Assembly: GCA_008373205.1 (NCBI GenBank)
Contig: RQOS01000060.1
Location: 1-64,000, forward strand
From: SAR202 cluster bacterium
Lineage (GTDB): Bacteria; Chloroflexota; Dehalococcoidia; Lucifugimonadales; Lucifugimonadaceae
Reading direction: 5' to 3'
Length of the DNA stretch: 64,000 nucleotides
Shown: positions 35,229-43,686 of the stretch, in pieces
Layout of the letters: each line of letters opens with the position of its first letter
How positions within the stretch are numbered: the stretch's first letter is position 1
The notes under the pieces: model-generated
The model's input: only the letters and a program-made list of their open reading frames with translations
Database searches by the model: none
What the model was told of the DNA's origin: nothing
Translations under genes and position numbers: made by a program

Positions 35229-36031
35229 AAAATTATTTTATTACTGAAGATAAAAATATCTATTATAGAAAATTTGGAGAAGGTCCTCCAGCAATTCTTC
35301 TTCACGGTATATCAAACTCATCAAAGACATGGGAAGGATTTTCAAAAAAACTATCAAAAATACGTACTGTTTATCTAATTGACCTTAGAGGACATGGAAA
35401 ATCTGACCATTTTGAAAGCTATAGGTGGATAGATTTTAGTAATGATATTGTAAATTTTATTGAACAAAATATAAATAATAAAGTAGAAATAATCGGTCAT
35501 TCCTTAGGGGCTTGCATTGGAGCTCAAGTAGGACAAATGCTTAAGAGCAATATAAAAAGTTTGATATTAGAAGACCCTCCTTTCTTTCATCATCAAAGAT
35601 ATGGTGTAGAAGGAATAAGTCAGAGATTTAAGTACAATCTTTCTTTATCAAAACAGTTTAATTCAAAAGAAAAAATTTTGGAAAAACTAATGGGAAACTC
35701 AAAATTATCAAAAGTTAAAAATTTAGAACTTATCTCAGAAAATCTAGCGAACTTAGATCATAAAGTGCTAGAAGAAACTATTAGTGGAATTGCTTTGGAA
35801 TCTTTTGATGCTATAAAAATTATTTCAGAAATTTCTACTATTAGAACTTTATTAATGGTTGGAGATGAAAAGAAGACTGGAGGAGTATTAATAGAATCTG
35901 AGATAAAAAAAATAGAAAATATCATGCAAAATTTAGAAATAATTAAATTTGAAAACATAGGCCATAATATTCACGATGAAATACCAGAAGAATTTGAAAA
36001 TAGAGTTATTAGTTTCTTAAATAATGGGTAA
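35225..36031 (+). CDS. Alpha/beta hydrolase (adjacent paralog)
   Basis: LLHGISNSSKTWEGF, DLRGHGKS, IGHSLGACIG, GHNIHDE; overlaps previous gene by ATGA. Confidence 0.88.
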   Translation: MKNYFITEDKNIYYRKFGEGPPAILLHGISNSSKTWEGFSKKLSKIRTVYLIDLRGHGKSDHFESYRWIDFSNDIVNFIEQNINNKVEIIGHSLGACIGAQVGQMLKSNIKSLILEDPPFFHHQRYGVEGISQRFKYNLSLSKQFNSKEKILEKLMGNSKLSKVKNLELISENLANLDHKVLEETISGIALESFDAIKIISEISTIRTLLMVGDEKKTGGVLIESEIKKIENIMQNLEIIKFENIGHNIHDEIPEEFENRVISFLNNG

Positions 36032-36553
36032 ATCAATAAAATTTTGAATTATAAAAACAAAAATAAATGTGAAAATACCAGCAACCACATCATCTCCTAG
36101 AACGCCATAGGATCCTGGAAGATCCTCAATTTTATTTATTGGGTAAGGTTTGAAAATATCAAAAAATCTAAATATAAAAAAACCAAGAACTAATGCGAAT
36201 AAATTAAATTCTAAAAAGACCAAAGGTATATACATACCAACCCATTCATCGATAACTACATGATGAGGATCTGGGTCTTTTTCTGAGATAGACCTATTTA
36301 TAGTAAATATGCTTAAAGGAACATGAAGAAATAACAATAATACATTTAGAATAAAGAATAAATTTTCAGCTATATTTAAGAAATCAACTAAAAATAATCT
36401 AAATAGAATAAAATACACTAAACACAACAAAGCAGCCCAACTTCCTCCTCCTCTCAATGGGAAATATCCTACATAAAATACTGAGGATATTATTTTAGAA
36501 AAGGAATTAGTTTTTGAAGGTTGCATATCGTTTATAAATGATTTTTTATCCAA
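36017..36553 (-). CDS. pgpA: Phosphatidylglycerophosphatase A
   Basis: DPHHVVIDEWVGMYIPL, RFFDIFKPYPINKIEDLPGSYGVLGDDVVAGI. Confidence 0.9.
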   Translation of the reverse strand: MDKKSFINDMQPSKTNSFSKIISSVFYVGYFPLRGGGSWAALLCLVYFILFRLFLVDFLNIAENLFFILNVLLLFLHVPLSIFTINRSISEKDPDPHHVVIDEWVGMYIPLVFLEFNLFALVLGFFIFRFFDIFKPYPINKIEDLPGSYGVLGDDVVAGIFTFIFVFIIQNFIDLPII

Positions 36554-37320
36554 TAAAGAGAATCATGTGTATTATGTAGAGGTGAGTACTCACAGCCAAC
36601 CCAACCACTATAGTTTATAGTATCTAACAAATTAAAAATATGAGTATAGTTTATTTCTCCGGTACCAGGTTCATTTCTTCCTGGATTGTCAGCAATTTGT
36701 ATATGACCTATCTTATCCTTTAATTCAATAATCGTTCTAGATAAATCACCCTCCATAATTTGCATATGATATACGTCATAAAGAAGATAAGCATTATCGT
36801 GGTTAATTTTTTCTATTAAATCTATTCCTTGCTTGGATGTATTAATAAAAAAACCTGGTTGATCTACTGTATTTATAGGTTCAATTAGAGCTTTAATATT
36901 TTTTTCTAATAATTTTTCAGATGCTATTCTTTGATTTTCAACCAAAGTATTATATATTTCTTCATCATCAAAATTTTCTGGCTTTGTCCCTATTCCAGTA
37001 TTTATACCTATGCAACCAAGCTGTGAAGCATAATTTATTCCTAATTCTAACCTTTCCAAAAATAGATCTTTTCTATCAGGTCTGAGTGCTATATTTGCTA
37101 AATTTGAATCTGGATCTTGCACGGGTAAATTTATTATTACATGTTTCAATTGATATAAATCTAATTTTTCTCTGATTTGGTCAATCTCTAAGGAATAAGG
37201 AGCCTGTAATTCTACACCCTTAAAGCCTGATTTTGAAGCTTGTTCATATCTATCTATAAGATCATATTCGTTATACATAAACTGTAAATTTGCTTCAAAT
37301 TTAGGCACTTTTGCCTCCAA
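36532..37320 (-). CDS. Hydroxypyruvate isomerase-like TIM barrel protein, copy 1
   Basis: FKGVELQAPY, ALIEPINTVDQPGFF, YDVYHMQIMEGDL, GHIQIADNPGRNEPGTGEINY. Confidence 0.9.
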   Translation of the reverse strand: MEAKVPKFEANLQFMYNEYDLIDRYEQASKSGFKGVELQAPYSLEIDQIREKLDLYQLKHVIINLPVQDPDSNLANIALRPDRKDLFLERLELGINYASQLGCIGINTGIGTKPENFDDEEIYNTLVENQRIASEKLLEKNIKALIEPINTVDQPGFFINTSKQGIDLIEKINHDNAYLLYDVYHMQIMEGDLSRTIIELKDKIGHIQIADNPGRNEPGTGEINYTHIFNLLDTINYSGWVGCEYSPLHNTHDSLYWIKNHL

Positions 37321-38086
37321 TATTATGAATCCATGATAAACCCTTAACTGTATCTCCTAGAGGAGCATATTCACATCCTATCCATCCATTATAGTTTTTT
37401 GCCAAATGTTTAAAAACATTCTCATAATTTATCTCTCCAGAACCTGGTTCATTTCTCCCAGGATTGTCTGCAATTTGAATATGTCCTATTTTATCTTTAT
37501 TATTATCAAAAGTTCTAATGATGTCACCTTCCATAATTTGCATATGATAAATATCATATTGAACCTTAACTGAATCTAAATTAATTTCATCAATAATCTT
37601 TCTAGAATGCTCAGTATTAGAAACAAAATAGTTGGGAGCATCTATAGTATTTAGAGCTTCAACCAAAATCATGATATTAGTATTTTTTAGTACATCAGAG
37701 GCATAATTTAAGTTTTCAATTAATGTGTCATGTAACTGAGATTTTTTAAATTTACCATTATCGATTCCAACTAAAACTGTAAGCCTTTCACAGTTTAAAT
37801 GATTAGCATATTCTAAAGCCTTATGTACACCTTCTTGAAATTCTGATTTTCTATCAGGGAAAATTGCAATTCCTCGATCTCCTGAAGCAAAATCTCCAGC
37901 AGGAAAATCAAATAAAATTTGCTTTAGACTATTTTTTTCCAACTCTGATTTAATATCATCTTTATCAAAGTCATAAGGGAAAAGATATTCAACGCCTTCA
38001 AATCCATTTTCTTTTGCAAGAGTGAATTTTTTTAGAAATTCTACTTCATTAAATAACATAGATAAGTTTGCTGCATATTTATTCAT
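37301..38086 (-). CDS. Hydroxypyruvate isomerase-like TIM barrel protein, copy 2
   Basis: FEGVEYLFPYDF, VEALNTIDAPNYF, YDIYHMQIMEGDI, GHIQIADNPGRNEPGSGEINY. Confidence 0.9.
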   Translation of the reverse strand: MNKYAANLSMLFNEVEFLKKFTLAKENGFEGVEYLFPYDFDKDDIKSELEKNSLKQILFDFPAGDFASGDRGIAIFPDRKSEFQEGVHKALEYANHLNCERLTVLVGIDNGKFKKSQLHDTLIENLNYASDVLKNTNIMILVEALNTIDAPNYFVSNTEHSRKIIDEINLDSVKVQYDIYHMQIMEGDIIRTFDNNKDKIGHIQIADNPGRNEPGSGEINYENVFKHLAKNYNGWIGCEYAPLGDTVKGLSWIHNIGGKSA

Positions 38087-38096
38087 AAAATACTCC

Positions 38097-39545
38097 TTAG
38101 GATATTAATTTTGGTTTTGTTTTATAATAATTTGTTTCTGATTCAAAAACTTTTGCTAATTCTAAAATTTTTAATTCATTAAGTTTTTTACTTACTATTT
38201 GTATTCCTATAGGTAATCCATCTTTACTAAATCCTGATGGAATACTTATACTAGGACAACCTGTTACAGTAATTGCATAACATAGAGCCATCCAATCAAT
38301 ATATGTATTTAGTTCTGTTCCATCTATATTTTTTATATATTCTTGATCTATATCAAAAGGAAGAACGCTGGTTGTTGGTAAAACAAGAAAGTCATATTGA
38401 TTAAAAAATTGTGAAATGTTTTGATCAATAATTGATCTTTGGGATTCTGCTTCAGATATCTCTAATGATGAAAGGTTCAAACCTTTCTCAACATTCCAAA
38501 TTATTGTTTCTTTCATTTGGTGTTTATTATTTCTTATATGATCCTTGTGCTCATCTGCAAAAATATAAGCTCTTAAGACTTGAAATGCATTATCAACATT
38601 CGGTAAGGAAGGATATGCTTCTTCTAATTTGAAACCCAGATTTGAAAAAATGTTTATAGAATTTTCAAAAGATTCTCTGATTTCTTTTGATACTGGATAT
38701 TGACCTAAATCAGGGCTAAAAGCTATTTTTTGATCAATGTTTTTAATATTTTTTATCTCAGAAAATATTTTTGGGTCTTCATTTATACTATTACCAATTC
38801 TATTATCGTAACCTGCCATTATTGACAAAAAAAGAGATAGGTCATCTACATTTCTTGCCATTGGTCCGTTAACACTCAGGGTATTATACGGTTTAGAATT
38901 TGGAAGATTAGGAACTCTACCTATAGAGGTTCTGAATCCTACAACATTATTCCATGCTGCAGGATTTCTTAAAGAGCCTCCCATATCAGATCCTTGAGCT
39001 ATAGTAATCATTCTAGCTGCAAGGGCAGCTCCGGCTCCCCCACTAGATCCTCCTGCAGTTTTACCTAAATTATATGGATTTACAGTTGTTTCAAAAACTT
39101 CATTAAATGTATGAGAACCTGCTCCAAATTCAGGCGTATTAGTTTTTCCTAATATAATAGCACCTGAAGATTTTATTTTTTTTACAACTAAATCATCTTC
39201 ATCAGGTATAAAGTTAGAATATATTGGGGATCCTTTAGTTGTCCTTATACCCTTAGTTAAATTGAGATCTTTTATGAATGTTGGAATTCCTGATAATGGT
39301 GATGAAAAATCAGAATCATTGTCTATTTTTTTTGCTTGTTCAATAGCCAAGTCAGGAGTAAAAGTACAAACTGCATTTATCAAGGGATTATAAGTTTCAA
39401 CCTGCTCAATATGGATATTTACTAATTCCTCAGATGTTATTTTTTTTGTTTCCAATAATTTTTTTATCTCAGAAATTTTCATTTCTAAAATACTTTGTTT
39501 TTCAGATTTAGAAAAATTATTCAAACTACCACCAAACTTTTCCAT
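38097..39545 (-). CDS. Amidase (amidase signature family); start uncertain (39545 or 39482)
   Basis: GIPTFIKD, GKTNTPEFG, AGGSSGGAGAALAARMITIAQGSDMGGSLRNPA. Confidence 0.9.
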   Translation of the reverse strand: MEKFGGSLNNFSKSEKQSILEMKISEIKKLLETKKITSEELVNIHIEQVETYNPLINAVCTFTPDLAIEQAKKIDNDSDFSSPLSGIPTFIKDLNLTKGIRTTKGSPIYSNFIPDEDDLVVKKIKSSGAIILGKTNTPEFGAGSHTFNEVFETTVNPYNLGKTAGGSSGGAGAALAARMITIAQGSDMGGSLRNPAAWNNVVGFRTSIGRVPNLPNSKPYNTLSVNGPMARNVDDLSLFLSIMAGYDNRIGNSINEDPKIFSEIKNIKNIDQKIAFSPDLGQYPVSKEIRESFENSINIFSNLGFKLEEAYPSLPNVDNAFQVLRAYIFADEHKDHIRNNKHQMKETIIWNVEKGLNLSSLEISEAESQRSIIDQNISQFFNQYDFLVLPTTSVLPFDIDQEYIKNIDGTELNTYIDWMALCYAITVTGCPSISIPSGFSKDGLPIGIQIVSKKLNELKILELAKVFESETNYYKTKPKLIS

Positions 39546-40485
39546 CAATTTCTTCTGATAATTCAGAAAATTCTTTTTCATAAATTCCGCTAGAAAGATA
39601 TTTCCATCCTCCATCAGCAAAAATAGTAACTATAACTGAATCTTTCAATCTTTTAGACATCTTTATACAGGTGGCTAATGTTGCTCCAGATGAAACACCG
39701 ACAAATAAACCATGAGTTTCCATCACTTTTTTTGTCCAGTAAAAAGACTCTTCTGCTTCTACCATAATCCTTCCATCAAGTTTATCTAGATCAAGTATTG
39801 GTGGTATATAGCCATGTTCTATTGAACGTAATCCTTGAACAACATCATCGGGATGAGGAGCAGTTGCTATGATTTTTATGGATTCATTAAATTCCTTTAC
39901 TCTTTTACCAACTCCCATTAATGTCCCCCCAGTTCCTAAACCAGCTACAAAATGAGTGATATTGGGCATTTGAGTAATTATTTCTTTTCCAGTCGTGTAG
40001 TAATGTGCTTTTATACTAGCTTGATTACCATACTGAAAAGGCATAAAATAATCGGGGTTTTCCGATGCAATTTTTTGAGCCAGTTTTATAGAACCATTTG
40101 TCCCATCTTTACCTTTGGAAAAAATGATTTCTGATCCAAAAGACTTTAGCAAAGATGTTCTTTCAGAACTAACAGAATCAGGCATAACAGCAATCATATT
40201 ATATCCTCTTATTTTAGATATCATTGCTAGTCCTATACCAGTGTTGCCTGATGTAGGCTCTATTATAGTCTGACCTGGTTTTAGTTTATTATTTTTTTCT
40301 GCATCAAAAATCAAACATCTAGCAACCCTATCTTTTATGGAACCAGTAGGATTTTCACCTTCTAATTTTGCATAAATTTTCACAGAATCGTTTTCACTCA
40401 ATGAAGAAAGGTCAATCAAGCTAGTATTGCCAATGTTGTTTAATGTACCTGTATTAAATTTTTCAATGCTTAATTTTGTACTCAT
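39526..40485 (-). CDS. cysM: Cysteine synthase, CysM-like
   Basis: IGNTSLIDL, GENPTGSIKDR PLP-lysine motif, TSGNTGIG, and a C-terminal GWKYLSSGIYEKEFSELSEEIDGKVWW tail resembling mycobacterial CysM. Confidence 0.9.
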   Translation of the reverse strand: MSTKLSIEKFNTGTLNNIGNTSLIDLSSLSENDSVKIYAKLEGENPTGSIKDRVARCLIFDAEKNNKLKPGQTIIEPTSGNTGIGLAMISKIRGYNMIAVMPDSVSSERTSLLKSFGSEIIFSKGKDGTNGSIKLAQKIASENPDYFMPFQYGNQASIKAHYYTTGKEIITQMPNITHFVAGLGTGGTLMGVGKRVKEFNESIKIIATAPHPDDVVQGLRSIEHGYIPPILDLDKLDGRIMVEAEESFYWTKKVMETHGLFVGVSSGATLATCIKMSKRLKDSVIVTIFADGGWKYLSSGIYEKEFSELSEEIDGKVWW

Positions 40486-40490
40486 TAAAC

Positions 40491-41303
40491 TTAACTTACT
40501 GGAACACCACAGAAAATTTCATAATCAATTAATTCTTTAACTTCTGGGTTTTCTCCGCATAATTTACAATTTGGATTTTTTCTTATTTTAATTTCTCTAA
40601 ATTCCATACTTAAGGCCTCTATTAGCAACATTCTTCCTGAAAGGGATTCCCCTACTCCCAAAATAATCTTTATAGTTTCTAGAGCTTGAATAGAACCCAC
40701 TAATCCAGGTAAAGCACCTATAACCCCAGCCTCAGCACAACTTGGAACTTCTCCAGGAGGTGGAGGATCAGGGAAAATACATCTGTAACAACCATTGCCT
40801 GGAATGTAAGTCGTTGCCTGACCGTCAAATATTAGAATTGCTCCATCAACAAGAGGCTTACTTAGTAAATATGCTGCATCATTAGCTAGATATCTTGTAG
40901 CAAAATTATCTGCCCCATTTATAACAATGTCGTATTGTTCCATAATTTCAAATGCATTTGAAGAATTAATTGGTTCTTCATGAATAGTTACATTAACGTC
41001 GGGGTTATGAGCTATCAACGTTTCCTTGGCAGATTCTACCTTTCTTTTTCCAACATCCGCATCTGTATGCAATATTTGTCTTTGTAAATTCGAGGTATCT
41101 ACAACGTCAAAATCAACAATTCCAATATTACCCACCCCAGCAAGAGCAAGATATAGAGCAACAGGCGATCCTAATCCTCCTGCACCAATAATCAGGACCT
41201 TTGAATCAATCAAAGCTCTTTGACCCTTACTCCCAACATTAGGCATTATAAGATGCCTACTGTATCTTTCGACTTGAGAGGGATTTAATTGTGTGATCGC
41301 CAT
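40491..41303 (-). CDS. moeB: MoeB/ThiF/MoeZ-type E1-like adenylyltransferase without rhodanese domain
   Basis: RYSRHLIMPNVGSKGQ, VLIIGAGGLGSPVALYLALAGVG, NLQRQILH, CYRCIFPDPPPPGEVPSCAEAGV; ends ...ELIDYEIFCGVPVS. ATG at 41303 (MAITQ) preferred. Confidence 0.92.
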   Translation of the reverse strand: MAITQLNPSQVERYSRHLIMPNVGSKGQRALIDSKVLIIGAGGLGSPVALYLALAGVGNIGIVDFDVVDTSNLQRQILHTDADVGKRKVESAKETLIAHNPDVNVTIHEEPINSSNAFEIMEQYDIVINGADNFATRYLANDAAYLLSKPLVDGAILIFDGQATTYIPGNGCYRCIFPDPPPPGEVPSCAEAGVIGALPGLVGSIQALETIKIILGVGESLSGRMLLIEALSMEFREIKIRKNPNCKLCGENPEVKELIDYEIFCGVPVS

Positions 41304-41331
41304 AATTTTCTCCAATTATTTTTGTTTAAAT

Positions 41332-41357
41332 AAAAAAACCCCTATAAGTTGGGGTTT
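41332..41357 (-). terminator. Intrinsic terminator in the moeB-cysM leader region
   Basis: On minus strand AAACCCC-AACTTATA-GGGGTTT followed by a U tract, upstream of the moeB ATG. Confidence 0.9.
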
Positions 41358-41382
41358 CGAACTATATTAAAATAAATTTTAT

Positions 41383-41442
41383 TTAGAGTTCGATTGATCT
41401 CCTGCAACAACATGTATTTACTTTTAAGTACATTATATTCAT
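41383..41442 (-). CDS. Cys-rich leader peptide MNIMYLKVNTCCCRRSIEL (19 aa) upstream of moeB-cysM
   Basis: ATG AAT ATA ATG TAC TTA AAA GTA AAT ACA TGT TGT TGC AGG AGA TCA ATC GAA CTC TAA, immediately upstream of a terminator and a cysteine-synthase operon. Confidence 0.82.
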   Translation of the reverse strand: MNIMYLKVNTCCCRRSIEL

Positions 41443-41448
41443 GTTTAC

Positions 41449-41454
41449 ATTATA
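41449..41454 (-). promoter_or_regulatory. Perfect -10 hexamer TATAAT placing the transcription start at the leader ATG
   Basis: Minus strand TATAATgtaaacATG: 6 nt between -10 and ATG; no clear -35 found. Confidence 0.6.
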
Positions 41455-41557
41455 TAGATAAAAAGAAAAGAATTATATTGATTTTTCATGCAAAAAAAAT
41501 CATATATATGTATAAATGAATAATATAAGAAAATTGATAAAAATATAGGAGACTAAA

Positions 41558-42400
41558 ATGCCATCAGGACAAAGGCTAGAAAATAAAGTAGCTATAGTAA
41601 CAGGAGCAGGTACAAGGGGTGAAATAGCTGGAACTGGACAAGCAGCTTCCATATTGATGGCTAGAGAAGGAGCAAAAGTACTGCTTAGTGATATCGATAT
41701 TGATAGAGCAGAAGAAACATTAAATACCATTGAAAAAGAGGGAGGTACAGCAAAAATTTTTATAGGAGATGTTACATCAGAAAAAGATTGCGAAGCCATG
41801 GTAAATGAATCCGTAAAGCAATTTGGTAAATTAGATATTTTATTTAATAATGTTGGTGGCCCTGGAGGGGGTATGGTGACAGAAATAGAGGAAGAAGATT
41901 GGCATAGATCCATAGATCTAAATATGAAAAGTGCTGTAATGGGCTCTAAATATGCAATTCCAACAATGGAAAAGTCTGGAGGAGGATCAATAATTAATGT
42001 TTCTTCCATAGATGGAACACAGGCAGGTTCTACAAGGAATGTACCTTATTCAATTTCAAAAGCCGCAATTTCACATTTGTCGAGAATAATGGCTGTGCAT
42101 CATGGGAGACAAAACATTAGAGTTAATTGCGTAGCACCAGGCCATGTATACGGAGCATTTCCAAATAGATTTAAGAAAATGGAAGATGACTGGAGAGAAT
42201 TAAGAAAAAAGGCAGGACCTTTGGGAACCGAAGGAACTGCATGGGACGTTGGATGGGCTGTTGTATATCTTGCTAGTGATGAGGCAAAATGGGTGACTGG
42301 AGTAGTTTTGCCAGTAGATGCAGGGGTGCAAGCAGCGTCTCCTCTTTCAATGTTAGGGGATATTATAGGATCTGAAGAACCAAAAAGTAATTTGTATTAG
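41558..42400 (+). CDS. Short-chain dehydrogenase/reductase
   Basis: KVAIVTGAGTRGEIAGTGQAAS, LFNNVGGPGG, YSISKAAISHLSR, NCVAPG. Confidence 0.92.
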   Translation: MPSGQRLENKVAIVTGAGTRGEIAGTGQAASILMAREGAKVLLSDIDIDRAEETLNTIEKEGGTAKIFIGDVTSEKDCEAMVNESVKQFGKLDILFNNVGGPGGGMVTEIEEEDWHRSIDLNMKSAVMGSKYAIPTMEKSGGGSIINVSSIDGTQAGSTRNVPYSISKAAISHLSRIMAVHHGRQNIRVNCVAPGHVYGAFPNRFKKMEDDWRELRKKAGPLGTEGTAWDVGWAVVYLASDEAKWVTGVVLPVDAGVQAASPLSMLGDIIGSEEPKSNLY

Positions 42401-42819
42401 CTAAGTTTAACTTGTTGATTAAGAATTCCTTGCCTACTAGCAAGTTCAGATATTGAAATCTTGCTTAGATGATCAATTAGGACATTCTCAACATCTTTCC
42501 AAAGCTCTCTTTGACTACAGGAGCTAGTGTGAATACAGATATCTAAATCATCAAGACAATCGACAGGAGAAAGAGTGTAATCTAAAATCTTAATTATTTG
42601 AGATACATACAGTTCTTTTGGATCAATTATAATTTCATGACCACCAGAAGGACCTCTGGTTGAGTTGATTATTTTTGATTTCTGTAGATCGTTAGCAATT
42701 CTTTGTAGAAATTTGACAGGAATTCCTTGATCTTGAGAAACTTCATTAGTTTTAATCAATCCTCTATCTTTGTTTAGAGTAAGATAGACTAATAATCTTA
42801 GTGCATAATCAATTTTCAT
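42397..42819 (-). CDS. Rrf2-family transcriptional regulator with three C-terminal Cys
   Basis: MKIDYALRLLVYL, IPVKFLQRIANDLQKSKIINSTRGPSGGHEI, CLDDLDICIHTSSC. Confidence 0.88.
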   Translation of the reverse strand: MKIDYALRLLVYLTLNKDRGLIKTNEVSQDQGIPVKFLQRIANDLQKSKIINSTRGPSGGHEIIIDPKELYVSQIIKILDYTLSPVDCLDDLDICIHTSSCSQRELWKDVENVLIDHLSKISISELASRQGILNQQVKLS

Positions 42820-42957
42820 AGGAATCAACATACTTATATACTAGCATAAATATACTAAATAATACTTTTTTGAATTAAATTGCATTATAAAAACATCTAA
42901 AATAATTAAGATGTCTTATACTTATAGATGCATTAAAAAAAGTTATTGGAATTTAAT

Positions 42958-43647
42958 ATGGCAGAAGTAAAACTAGAAACTCAAAGCAGAAGTACATTTG
43001 GAAAGAAAAATAATTCTTTAAGAAAATCAGGAATTGTTCCAGTTAATATGTATGGACTTGGTGAATCAATTAGCCTTCAGGTAGAAGAAGATCTTTTATA
43101 CAAAACACTTAAAGAAGTGGGTTTTACAACTCCATTAAAAATTTCTATCGAAGGTAAAGAGGAAACTTATACTCTTGTTCGAAATATATCTAGACATCCC
43201 GTGACTGATAAATTATTACACGTTGATTTCTTAAGGGTTGATATGGAAAAAGCTATTGAAGTTCAAGTTCCTGTAACTTTAATTAATCAAGACGATGCAC
43301 CAGGTACAAGAGGAGGAGCTGGAGTTGTGACTCAAGGAACTTATGAGGTAACAATTTTAGCTAAACCCCTTGAAATACCTTCCGCATTAGAAGCAGATTG
43401 TTCTATATTAATAGACTTAGAAACATACTTCCTTGCAAAAGACTTAAACATACCAGAAGGTGCTGAACTTACTTCTGACCCTGAATCACAAATAGCTTGG
43501 ATACAACCACCTAGAGTTCAGGTAACTGAAGAAGAAATGGCAGCTTTGTCAGGTGATGCTGAAGAAGGCGAAGATGGTGAAGGTGATGAATCTTCAGATG
43601 GCGATGCAACAGAATCTTCTGAAGAACAAGGTAGTGAGGAACAATAA
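42958..43647 (+). CDS. rplY: 50S ribosomal protein L25/general stress protein Ctc
   Basis: MAEVKLETQSRSTFGKKNNSLRKSGIVPVNMYG, HVDFLRVDMEKAIEVQVP, acidic C-terminus. Confidence 0.93.
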   Translation: MAEVKLETQSRSTFGKKNNSLRKSGIVPVNMYGLGESISLQVEEDLLYKTLKEVGFTTPLKISIEGKEETYTLVRNISRHPVTDKLLHVDFLRVDMEKAIEVQVPVTLINQDDAPGTRGGAGVVTQGTYEVTILAKPLEIPSALEADCSILIDLETYFLAKDLNIPEGAELTSDPESQIAWIQPPRVQVTEEEMAALSGDAEEGEDGEGDESSDGDATESSEEQGSEEQ

Positions 43648-43686
43648 TATATATTGTTTGATATAAACACCTAATACCGAGTAATA

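Noticed and set aside
41332-41454. T-box riboswitch upstream of moeB-cysM
   Set aside because: Leader is only about 130 nt and no T-box sequence or specifier stem was seen; a translated Cys-rich ORF explains it better.
41500-42009. 169-aa minus-strand ORF that would lie upstream of the Cys leader
   Set aside because: Mostly antisense to a well-supported SDR gene; shadow ORF.
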